Part shown: in pieces, positions 1 to 9,089 of the stretch
How the letters are laid out: the number at the start of each line of letters is the position of its first letter
Numbering within the stretch: the first letter of the stretch is position 1
Assembly: GCA_019055375.1 (NCBI GenBank)
Contig: JAHQIW010001482.1
Location: forward strand, 1-64,000
Reading direction: 5' to 3'
Length of the DNA stretch: 64,000 nt
Source of the DNA: Parelaphostrongylus tenuis
Taxonomy: Eukaryota; Nematoda; Chromadorea; Rhabditida; Metastrongylidae
Position numbers and translations under genes: made by a program
Notes under the pieces: generated by a model
The model's database searches: none
What the model saw: only the letters and a program-made list of their open reading frames with translations
What the model was told of the DNA's origin: nothing

Positions 1-740
1 TAGTAGAGTAATGACCGTAAATCGGTTATTGGGGCCTTTATTTTTGACATAGAAGCGATAGCAGGGGTCGGAGTTAGTCGTTGCCACATTGTCAGCCTCT
101 GATCTGCCGAAAATAATTCCCAGACCACCTGGAAAATGAGCAGTTTAGGCACTCTTTTGAAAGAGCCATAACCTGCCGAATGGTGAGTCATTCTTGATTT
201 GCGATTCTGTTAAGTCAAGCGCTAAGGTAGCCCTATGCAAAAAATTCGAAAATCTTTTGAGCAAGTTGCGTAGACCAGCTTCATCAACGAAACACCACAG
301 CACCGTTAACAAAAGCTTTAAGAGCCAATCCAACATCAATAGTGTGCCAGATCAATCAAGGGTCCCCGTGTTAGGAAGCGTGACTCTCCTCGATAATGCT
401 CGTTCACTCTAGAAATCGGCTCAAGTTTCTCCCCGGCGCAACTCATTTCAAGGAAACGTCGACTTCGTTATAAGGCCAGACTAGAATCAACGAACAGACA
501 CAAACCTTTAAAATATAGGGGCAACACCAGCACCAGATTTTCCTCGAGCGTTCTTTGAGCAGCAAGGCCTCAAGAACAAGGTGGATATCAATTTTCGCAT
601 ATTTTCAAACGAAAGTCTTATAATTCTCAAACACTACCGCGGAAAAATGTTTAGTTCCGACTTAACTCAGCGCAGAAAAACGACATGCGACAGGTACGGG
701 AGCTGATAAATTTTGAGACAACTAGATTATCAAAATATTT
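1..740. other. no gene recognised
   Basis: I see no gene here. Short overlapping open frames at 145-412 lie on both strands, have no recognisable motif and no convincing splice context, and are treated as chance. Confidence 0.5.
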
Positions 741-751
741 CAAAAAAAATT

Positions 752-1087
752 ATTCTTTTTTTGGAATTATTTTGAATGTTTTTTACAAGGTTTTAGAATC
801 AGTCGATTTAATGGATAAGTTTTTGGTCTAACAGCCAAAACCATCGACTGATGGTGATAGACCAGTGTCATTGTACACTATGCCATCACCACATACCACA
901 TACGCCTCCCTCCTTGCTACAATGCAGGGCTTAATGTGGAGCGGTGGTCACTGACGAGGAGGACGAACCTCCGAAACACCGGTGTATGGCCCTGGCGTAC
1001 CAACCTCGTTTAGGCTAAAAGCATTCTTTTTTTTTGGAATTATTTTGATTGTTTTTTTACGAGGTTTTAGAAACAGTCGATTTAATG
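752..1087 (+). repeat. direct repeats flanking a hammerhead-bearing insert
   Basis: Two closely matching AT-rich segments, 752-812 and 1023-1087, lie in the same orientation about 270 bp apart. Both contain the phrase GGAATTATTTTGA and end in GTCGATTTAATG. The unit between them carries a complete hammerhead motif (946-991). A partial duplication flanking a ribozyme recalls small non-autonomous retroelements with hammerheads in their repeats (retrozymes, Penelope-type LTRs), but no coding capacity, primer-binding site or polypurine tract is evident. A simple local duplication would also explain the arrangement. Confidence 0.6.
946..991 (+). ncRNA. hammerhead ribozyme, type I, complete core
   Basis: A self-cleaving RNA motif. 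The conserved core CUGACGA is at 951-957 and GAA plus A15.1 at 973-976. Stem II is GGAGG (958-962) paired with CCUCC (968-972), closed by loop ACGAA. Stem III is a fully self-complementary ACACC/GGUGU (976-985). The predicted cleavage site follows the GUA triplet at 984-986. Stem I pairs GGUCA (946-950) with UGGCC (987-991), with one G-U wobble. Both ends open through stem I, so it is type I. Every core base matches the family consensus. The very short stem III is typical of retroelement-associated hammerheads, which often work better as dimers. Activity was not tested. Confidence 0.8.
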
Positions 1088-1088
1088 A

Positions 1089-2873
1089 ACTAGATTATCA
1101 GTTAATGGCGAAGGAGGAGAGTTTGTAATAATTGCGAATCAGATAGATATTGCGATAACAAAGAAACACCTTGAAAACACCACACTTTATCGTCAATCAT
1201 CGGATAAGGGAATCCAAAAACGATCTAGAAAATTGAACAAAGAATGGGTAAGAATAGAAAGATTCACTCGCTTATCAAATCACTGAATCCAATGTTACAA
1301 CTGTGTTGTCTCATAGTAAAGGACTGAACGCTTGCATAAACATGCTTAACATTTCCGTAAGGCCGAATCCTCGAATGGGGTTGTATCAAGAGCGACGTCA
1401 GCTCATAATGATGTCATGACGGTGAACAGAAATTCCTACAACAGTAGGTGATATATGCGGAAGCACTTTTCCATTAGACGGCGCGGGAAGAAAAATACGA
1501 CCCTTCTCGTTGGACAAGAGCTTTTCACAAAAGTATTTGCAATCAGTCGAAAGCTCAAATCTCGGGATATTGCGTTGCATTCCCTTTTTTTGAAGGCCTC
1601 TTTATAGCGCTGTAGTATCCGCTATCTAGTAGGGAAGTGGAGACACAATAATAAAAGGAGGCAAAGTGGGTTGTTCTCTAAGCCATTTACAGCCGATTAC
1701 ATGCGGCTGTCATTAATTATATTAAATAGCAGATTCCTTCATGGTTCTAGACTACGATTTATACTTTCTCTGAGAGATCTTCAGTTTTCCCGAGGTTTTC
1801 TATGTCGATGGCTAACGTAGTTTTCGGCTGCCTTTCTTGTTTTGTTAATAGATCGAAGTTCTAAAATGAGGTTTTAGAACAGCCCATTAAAGCACAATAT
1901 CTGATGAACCCTCTGAGCTCCACGTTTACCAAATATGAGGTCAACGATGAGGTATATGAGGTTTTCGTCGGAGTCATCTTCACCTCCATCACCTCACCGG
2001 TCAATGACTGAGCGTTTCGCGTATCTAAGTCGTCTATATTGCTGCCTATTTTTGTGTTTCAGTGAGATAATACGTATTGGAGTAATACATCAAGTATCAT
2101 GCTTTCATTCGTAATCATCAACGTATGCATTACTAACCTTAAGCGTCCAATCAGAGTTCGCTTTCGCGTGCTATGTCATGCCATAAAACTCATCCGATAA
2201 CAATCTTTGCAAAGCAACGGGAAGTTCGGACGAAAATATGTGCAGCACAGTAATGGCTAGAGTTTACATAGGCGCCAAAGTGGCTACTAATGATAACGGG
2301 TAGCGCCTAGTTGCATAAGATTGTGCTCTTATATTCGCATGTGATGTTAGATACAATCAGCGAGGCTTTGTGACTTTGTCTAATCTCTTATTGAAGGCTG
2401 CTCTGTTGAGTAAGGAAACTGTGCTCCTGAAGCTTCTGGTCACGGAGCGCAAATGGAGCACAATACAGATACCTTGGAAGAACATGGTCCAAGAAGAATA
2501 GACAGTGAAAAAAATTCGAAACATTGAAATCTCGGCAGCGACTTCAATTCGATTATGTTCAATGCCGACTTGTGTTCCTCGCACCATTTCCGTTAACTGG
2601 TGATCGTTCATAGAGCTGATAGTGTATTGCATGATTGGACAAATGAAACAAAGTGCCTTGGATGGTGTGGCGAATAGCATATGAAGGCTCGATAAGCACA
2701 ACTGTGGGTTTAATTTGCATCTTAAATTAGTAGTTTTTCTGATATCTCATCGCTCTCATGGTTGTACCTCACATCGTGCACTGCATGATTAGGAAAATGG
2801 TAGTTTAATAGTGAAAACATAGAACTCCTTTTCATTCAATCACTTTTAACGGCGCTATGATATTACAAATTAA
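1089..2873. other. intergenic, no gene recognised
   Basis: The stretch 1480-1580 resembles the left part of the dispersed composite repeat seen at 16245 and 63480. The longest open frame (2357-2701, minus, 114 codons) has a possible donor but no recognisable domain and no supported partner exon. Confidence 0.4.
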
Positions 2874-3141
2874 TGTAAAGTGATGTGCAAATTTTTGCGT
2901 CAGTTGGGACTCGAACCCACATTTTACCGTATCCGTACGGCGCGTACTCGAACCGCTGTACTGCCGACGTTTGTTTTGACTCCACTCTTTCTCCACTACG
3001 TCTCGTAGTGTCGAGTAGTGTCAAAACAAGGGATGGCATCTATGTGTCGGCAACCAGCCGTCAACAATCTGGAGCCCCCGGATAGGGTGAAATGTGGGTT
3101 CGAGTCCCAGCTCACGTGAAACTTTTGCACATTACTCTGCA
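2874..3141. mobile_element. MITE with tRNA T-arm-like inverted termini, copy 1
   Basis: A short non-coding element with inverted termini. The left end TGTAAAGTGATGTGCA is matched by the reverse complement of the right end at 3126-3141. About 25 bases inside each end sits a sequence matching a tRNA T-arm or Pol III B-box: GGGACTCGAACCC near 2905 and its inverted partner GGGTTCGAGTCCC near 3097. The middle has no coding capacity. A second copy with the same ends and a different centre is at 61159-61387, which supports mobility. Whether the B-box-like sequences descend from a tRNA or are chance cannot be decided here. Confidence 0.65.
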
Positions 3142-3724
3142 TCAGCGGGTATAGATAAAACGTAGTCCTTGGTTCAGTCTCCCATCCAGGCTAACCAAGT
3201 AAAATTCATTCAGGTTCTATGAACAGCAAAGAAATAGGAAATAGTTGCTGACGTTGTAGAGTCTTTATTCTCATACAGAAATGAGATCTTGACAGATGTC
3301 CAAAACGTGACTACAAATTTTTCTGCTCAGCATGAAGAGCCAAATTTATGTCTGCATGAATTTAAGACCAATGTTCTTCAATTGTTCTACGCTTGCTGTG
3401 ACCAATTTTATGATTGATTGCGGATGTATTACCACCTCGGCTATCTTGCTTCTAATGATAATATGCTTTTTCGTTACGAAGAAATGTGTAGACATTTGTG
3501 AAGGAATTTGTTGAGCACGTCTGCTAAGTAGTGCTTTCTGTTCCTCTTAGGTAGCCATTTGTGTGGATAAAAACTTGTCACTTTAAGACTTCTTGCCTTT
3601 CTATAATTGTGCTATTCTACTAAAACATGTAGTACAGAAGCAAATATATCAGTTTACAGTAGAAGTTTGTGTGGTTATTTGAAACAAACAGTTTGGGTTT
3701 TTCAAGTGAACGTTTCTTTTCTTA
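3142..3724. other. intergenic, no gene recognised
   Basis: AT-rich sequence with no supported feature. The 60-codon open frame at 3332-3514 is hydrophobic and cysteine-rich by composition but has no supporting context. Confidence 0.4.
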
Positions 3725-3787
3725 CTAATTACATAATTGCTATCTGAGCTAACTTATTACGTGGCTTGTTGAATGTGCTCTTGTACA

Positions 3788-3831
3788 GCTCGATACACGC
3801 ATTTCGACCTTGACAGTCTCGTCAGACGGGC
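3788..3831 (-). ncRNA. hammerhead-like motif, left arm
   Basis: Read on the minus strand, CUGACGA (3825-3819) is followed by a stem II of GAC/GUC, then GAAA, a weak stem III and a predicted cleavage site after GUA. Stem I (3826-3831 against 3788-3793) has two mismatches in six positions. The core bases are intact but stem I is weakened, so it is probably a decayed copy. Confidence 0.5.
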
Positions 3832-4216
3832 AGAACTCTTCGTCTTTTAGCCAATCCTCTTTGAGGTGGTTCAATCGCCGCACTAAGAGTAGGCGACGAC
3901 GAACGATTTACACTGCACTAATGTCAAGTGAAAATCACTAAAATAGCAGTTTGTACACTTGATTGTTCTTGTCTTGATTATTTGAAATAGATTATAACGG
4001 TATAATTGACGGTTAAATTATATGACGGTACTTAACATTATAATTATATAACGGTAAAATCTATTTAAAAGTACCAGGCAAGAGCATTCCAGTGCACAAC
4101 ATTGCAGCTTTAGTTATTCTCCTTGACAGCAGAGCAGTATGACTCGTTCGTCGTCAACTACTCTCAGTGGGGGAATGGAGCACCCACAGAGGATTGACTA
4201 AGAAGATGAAGGGTCC

Positions 4217-4260
4217 TTCCGACTGACGAGACTGTCAAGATAGAGACACATGTATCGGAC
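4217..4260 (+). ncRNA. hammerhead-like motif, right arm
   Basis: On the plus strand CUGACGA (4223-4229) is intact, and stem I (UCCGA with UCGGA) pairs well. Stem II is disrupted and the expected GAAA reads GAGA, so the essential A14 position appears changed. It is the inverted partner of the motif at 3788-3831 and is very likely inactive. Confidence 0.4.
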
Positions 4261-5247
4261 TGTACAGGAGCCTTTAACAGACCACATGCCAAATTGGCTC
4301 AGGTAACAATGATGAGATATGTTGTAATTTGACGTGGTCTTAAGATTCTCAAAATAACAATAATAAATTATCTAATTTTGTCATGTATAATCTGGAAAAA
4401 TGCTCTTCACCCTTTTTATATTCTAGAAAACAAACTTATCATTATTCAATTAATGAATTTATTTGAGCATATGCGCTTGTTTTCAATGGTGCGGTCAATT
4501 CAATCTTCTGTTTGCTCTAGGACGTTGATGTTATCAGCTCTGTACTGAAATCTGACAATCATTTCAATCGAGCTGCTGCTAGTGTCGATCAATCGATGGT
4601 CGATGGCTCGATCTCACGCTTAAGACTCACCAAGTCTTCCATTCCTTCGGATTCGGTAAATAAATGGAAGACTTATCTGAAGGGAAAGATGGATTCACTG
4701 ATTCAATCAATCCCTTGAAAACCGCGAGTCATTACGTAAGCCAAATATGCATTCAAGACCTCAAACGAGGTAAAGAACTGAGGACGAATGGCCCACTGCG
4801 CATCCCTCAAAAATTGATCGACGTAGGGAGTTTTTTGGCTTTAATTTGTTTGATCACCGTGCCTACTGAGATACTTACGCGGTCATCATTTCCCAATGAA
4901 TATTACGACATTTTCCACCTATCGTTTTCATCGGTTATACAACCTCCCTATACTCTTCGAGAAGACTGGTGTATCGATGATGAAGGAGTTCGTTACGTGT
5001 GTCGAACTCACTTCAAGCCGTATTTTCATTTTTCACAACATCAGGATCAGGTCGGATTTTTTCATATATGTTATTGCGAGAAAGCAATACATGCATTCAT
5101 TAGTACAAGAGAAAATAATAACATTTCTGAAAGAGTGCCTTCAGACAAACCGATTCGGTGTATTGTCAGCTGCTCACTTCGCTTGATCATTATTCAAGTT
5201 CGTTCTGATATATCAGGTATCTACAAAATTATTTCAGATTTTGGTTC

Positions 5248-5330
5248 TATTCCATTAGACGGCATGGGATGGCGAAGCGATCTCTCTTGCTGGGCAAGAA
5301 CTTCTCTTGAGAATGTTAGATTTGCTTAGC
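5248..5330 (+). repeat. fragment of the dispersed composite repeat
   Basis: The stretch starting with CATTAGACGGCATGG and ending near GAGAATGTTAG matches the repeat at 16240-16310 and 63480-63520. It forms the 3' end of a 221-codon open frame (4664-5329), which argues against that frame being a gene. Confidence 0.5.
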
Positions 5331-5985
5331 CGCTTTGAGGTGTTAATGATATTATTTATTGAATATCAGCGAAGCCCATAACAATACAGTTAATAATGCA
5401 GCACGATTATTACAACAGTCGTGATGGCTATGCCCCCGAAACGTTTCGGCAAGTTCACCATCTTCAGAGCCCTTGATTCTTCTCCAAAGGCGATCCTCTA
5501 AATATTGAACACACTGAAATTCTTTCCACTCACACTTCTTTAGTTGAGAATACATTAGATCTTGTTTAAATCAAAGTGCTTCTCGTAATAGTCTTGAATC
5601 GATGCTCAATACTCTTTGATCGTCTTTTGGTCGCCCGCATAGCTCGTGAAGTCGTTTTCGCCTGATGAAGTTGGGAACGATTCGGTGTTTTAGGCAACGA
5701 AGGAGGAAAATAACTGTTTGTCTAGCTAAGACGATCTTTTGTCTTAGTGGCAGGGTCTCTTTCATTAGTCGGAAATATTTGGCTGGAACAGTTTCCAATA
5801 AATCCTATCTATTAACCTCGGCATGGTTTGAATAAATCAGTGTCTTCTTCTGTTCGTGCTGCATTATTAACTGTATTGTTATGTGCTTCGCTGATTTTCA
5901 ATAAATAATATCATTGACATCTCGGAGCGGCTAAACAGAAGAAGGTACTGATTTATTCAAACTATGCCGAGGTTAATAGATAGTC
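5320..5985 (-). mobile_element. possible Penelope-like retroelement relic with inverted ends
   Basis: The segment 5320-5402 is an inverted copy of about 5848-5925 (both include GTTAATAATGCAGCACGA or its complement). A second inverted pair, 5808-5855 and 5936-5982, is nested beside it. On the minus strand the region carries CTGAAGATGG followed by CTTGCCGAAACG (5485-5440), close to the phrase found in hammerhead-bearing terminal repeats of Penelope-like elements. Between the repeats lies an open frame resembling a Penelope N-terminal region. Penelope elements are known to have inverted or partial terminal repeats. No reverse transcriptase catalytic motif was found, so the family call is tentative. 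Confidence 0.4.
5571..5798 (-). pseudogene. Penelope-like N-terminal fragment (tentative)
   Basis: A 75-codon frame on the minus strand containing ARQTVIFLLRCLKHRIVPNF followed by a basic stretch and LLREAL. The pattern of a short helix ending in FL-RC, then an I-P-F motif and a basic run, resembles the region preceding the reverse transcriptase in Penelope-like polyproteins. It runs into the repeated sequence at 5560-5320, so if real it is a severely truncated copy. The identification is from motif memory and is uncertain. Confidence 0.35.
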
Positions 5986-5989
5986 AGAC

Positions 5990-6480
5990 CTGTGATTTAA
6001 TGTTAGATTTCATTCAAAAGCTCACTAGTTGCATGCTTCAAAATCATTCTTATATACCGCTGTAAAAATCAATATAAAACTACGTTTCACATCGGCAGCG
6101 CAATTGCACTGTTAGTCCTCTGGAAACACGAAAATCATGTCATCGTGTAGAGGAAATCTTGTAGTATTAGAATCACACGCATTAGCTAGAGTTTCTTTCG
6201 ATGCGCAGAAAAAATTTCAGAATGGAATGACAAAAGTTGCACTTTACATATGACACTCCAACGCACTTCAATCGATCTATTTCGAGCAGCCGCATCGAGT
6301 CATTGAAACCACCCTCGACTGTAGATTTGCCGGTAATTAAACGCGCCAAAGAAATAAAACTTGATCCCATTTTCCCTCTTACACTAGTGAAACAGTTCTT
6401 CCAGAAAATAAGCACATTGTTGGAATCATGGGAATTTGCGCTATCGAAAGATTAACACTAATCTAAAGTAAGAGCTCTGT
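5990..6480 (+). repeat. dispersed composite repeat, partial copy
   Basis: Non-coding sequence sharing ordered blocks with 16250-16750, 29560-30060, 37020-37260 and 63480-64000. Examples are a block with GTTTCACATCGGC then CGTGTAGAGGAAATC, and a later block with CTTGATCCCATTTTCCCT leading into GCGCTATCGAAAG. The short open frames over this stretch are part of the repeat. Confidence 0.55.
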
Positions 6481-6654
6481 TTCTGCGAGAAATATGCGCT
6501 TAGGAGACCCAAATTCACTTTGACTGAAGCGTTGTTAAGAGACATTCTCGAAAACGGCCTACGTCTGCAATAGCCAGAGATTTAAGTTTTGAATGATTAC
6601 TAACAATCACAACGATTTCGGAACAACAACAAGCAGTCAAGCAAAGTGTTAGAC

Positions 6655-6705
6655 TGTGGCCTCGGTGGCGTAGTGTTAGTACGCAAGCCGGTATAGATAT
6701 AATAT
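6655..6705 (+). repeat. tRNA-derived SINE-like fragment (A-box only)
   Basis: CCTCGGTGGCGTAGTGTTAG resembles a tRNA D-arm or A-box of the kind heading nematode SINEs. No B-box follows at the expected distance. Short relic. Confidence 0.3.
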
Positions 6706-7137
6706 GGATAATGTGGATATCAAGTAATAATAAGTAGTGATGAATAAACGCCGAGCGCATCTGACGCAGTGGCTTGAGGTACTCTTCACTGCACTGCACG
6801 AGAATGTGTTTTCGATACATATCCATAATCGTCGAAAGAAACATGGAAAAAAAGTTCAAATGCGTTGTTTTCTCAACTACGTAGCTTTCGCGTTGAAAAG
6901 AAAAGTTTTCTAGGATAATTAGGCGATCTTGTAGCGCATCAATACATTCATAGAAGCCTTTTTAATAATAATTACATTTTGTAAGATGAAGTTTGCGTAG
7001 ACTCCAGTTCGCTATATGATGTTAAAAGAAATCCGCTTTTCTTTCTATCTTTTTAACTTTTTTTAAGACTTTACTGGAAACATTAATCAATCTGATAACA
7101 TAAAGATTTTCGTGAGCTCTGTAACTGTACCTAAATA

Positions 7138-7180
7138 GTGCTAGACGTACGCTTTGGCCTTCCGACCTCATCAGTAACGA
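7138..7180 (-). ncRNA. hammerhead-like motif with altered GAAA
   Basis: On the minus strand CUGAUGA (7174-7168) is followed by a good stem II (GGUC/GGCC with a GGAA loop), a self-complementary stem III and a GUC cleavage-like triplet, then UAGC that can pair with GUUA upstream. The second core strand reads AAAG where GAAA is expected, so the essential G12 appears lost. It may be a decayed member of another hammerhead family. Confidence 0.35.
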
Positions 7181-7371
7181 CGTGGCTAATAACTCTGAAG
7201 AATTTACATCGAGGGCCGGTCATATAATAAGAACATGAGACGACAGATGGACAAACGAACTGAGAGTAGAACCCACGTGGTTACACCTAATCTCGAGGAC
7301 AACCGTCTACACGTTGGGCGGACGTGTGTAATAAGGACTATTCAGCTGTACTCGCAGTTGCCGATATTTTA

Positions 7372-7500
7372 CAGATTACGAGTACGAAACTCGCGCCAGC
7401 CACCATGCTCGAATCAGACCACTACCATGGACAGCTGGCGCGAGCAGCAAATGAAGAATGTGCTGCAGTCAACACAATCTATGAAGATCGGCCGCCCAGG
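7372..7500 (+). CDS. possible isolated exon, function unknown
   Basis: This stretch is visibly more GC-rich than its surroundings, is preceded by TATTTTACAG and followed by a donor-like GTATCC after GCCCAG. Two of three frames are open through it; one contains QLARAANEECAAV. No partner exons were identified on either side and no domain was recognised. It could be an exon of an undetected gene or a captured fragment. Confidence 0.2.
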
Positions 7501-8129
7501 TATCCAAATAAAATGTGAACGAAGAAAATCAACGAGTGTCTCTCTCCCTCCGTATGAGAGAGTGTTAGTAGTGTACTAGAATCATTTTAGATTTTCTCTA
7601 CCCATGACGAGTTCACATTTAGGTGCATCTTAAAACAGGCGCAAACGCTTCTCTGTTGGCACTTCAATTCTCAATTCTCATAAAGCGGATGAAAGTATTT
7701 TGGAGGCTAGTTCTACTGAGATGAAGTTCGATACCGCAGTTTCTCACTTTTTATAGTTTTTTCTCCACCGTTCATATCATTTCGAAGAAATAGTGATTAT
7801 TAAAATTTTGTGCCAGCAGTAACTATATCTTCATATCTTCACCGACGGTGAATAACAATGCTCTTCTCCTCTCATTGTCCTTATCACTTCTAGGTATATT
7901 GCAAAATCCTTGGCAGGATTGAGGTAATCTCCTTCGCTTGCTGTTTGCGTGAATTTTGTGCTTCCTGATCTGTGAACTTCGTGTTTATATTTGAATGTGA
8001 TCACGATATCTCTACATATGTGTCTGTTGGATAAATTTTTAATTTGCATTTGGCGTATGTTCGAATTTAAAACGAATGTAGAGATTTAAAATGTTTAATT
8101 TTTTATGCTATAAGCTGACATTGTGCGAA

Positions 8130-9080
8130 ATTCTTCAGCAGCATATATCCTCTTCACTGAACAAGAACTTTTCATAAGGGTATTAAGAGTCATTCGACAG
8201 CATCCCATTCATAACGCTTCAGAGAAAGGAAAGCATCTGCATTTCACACGCGCATATATCCTACTTTACAGAGCTCTTTCATTAGACTATTAGTAATTAT
8301 TCGATAGCATAAGATTCAACGACTCCAACGCTGCTTTGTTCTCTGAAAAGATCGTTTCTCTGCGGTGTAGCAGGAAAAGTAAAATCGATTCACACACGCG
8401 ATTATGTGTGCTTTGGCCAATTCACAGAACGCGGGACTGGGGGTGGGAGGAGGGCGGCAAGGAAGTCGCCGTCCTTACAATATATGGCACCTATGTGGAG
8501 TGCGATTTTTGTTATTTGATCAGGAATTATTCTCCGATTTGAGAGAGACTACACATTAAGTAATTCACTCTGATATTAAAAAATTTTCTCTACACGTTCT
8601 TGTGCTTTTCGTGCTTCCAGCAAAGTGATATCTGAATTGTGCGGCCGATGTAAAACATAACTTTATTTTCAAGTTTACAGCTGTATGCAGAGGGCTTTAG
8701 AAAAACCGATCTTGTACGGCTTCCAGCCAGTAACTAACCTTTCGCATGACTGCTAACACTATTTATGGAAGTTCTTGTCCTGCCGAAAACGACAAGCTTA
8801 GTATTATGTGCCACAAAACGAAAAAGTGCCCATCTTGCTACTTTTTGGAGAACGAAATGCCTGTGACAGATGTGACACTTGGCGATCTTAGGAAAGGCAC
8901 TTCTACGGATCACAGTTTACCATTTAGAAAAACCGACTTCCGAATCAAGTTTGTTGCTTGTCATAAGTTGTGCTACGATTTCTGTATTTACTAAACTGAT
9001 AGGGAAGTACAGAGATTCTTACTGGTTAGAGGACGGTAAGCTCTCTTCAATGTACTTGTGCCTCAAAATTCGATACACAG
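8130..9080. repeat. composite repeat pieces, 150-bp-period family
   Basis: Around 8150-8420 are two successive units with the core CATTCGA(C/T)AGCAT preceded by TTAGACTATTAGTAAT, the inverse of the core at 16728 and 16868. At 8730-8800 is the block with CTGCTAACAC and GGAAGTTCTTGTCC that recurs near 17060, 30760 and 37690. No coding sequence is supported. Confidence 0.5.
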
Positions 9081-9089
9081 GTTTTTTCT

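Larger units (their letters stand above)
3725..4350. mobile_element. foldback element with hammerhead-like motif in each arm
   Basis: A roughly 620-bp non-coding element whose two arms are imperfect inverted copies of each other. The left arm around 3755-3895 matches the reverse complement of 4110-4310, including the shared phrases TGACAGTCTCGTCAG and ACGACGAACGA. The centre near 4030 is AT-rich. Each arm contains a decayed hammerhead motif. Single arms or rearranged copies of the family occur at 14885-15340, 48290-48470 and 57700-57905. No transposase is encoded, so it would depend on another element. The outermost boundary is approximate. Confidence 0.65.

Noticed and set aside
2357..2701. 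114-codon hydrophobic minus-strand frame
   Set aside because: Considered as a receptor-like exon. There is a donor-like site near 2475 but no supported partner exon and no recognised family.
4664..5329. 221-codon open frame, the longest in the window
   Set aside because: Its 3' part is the dispersed composite repeat, no domain was recognised, and another frame over 4896-5186 is also open. Not called as a gene.
6515..6859. 114-codon minus-strand frame
   Set aside because: Overlaps a tRNA-like fragment and has no coding signature.
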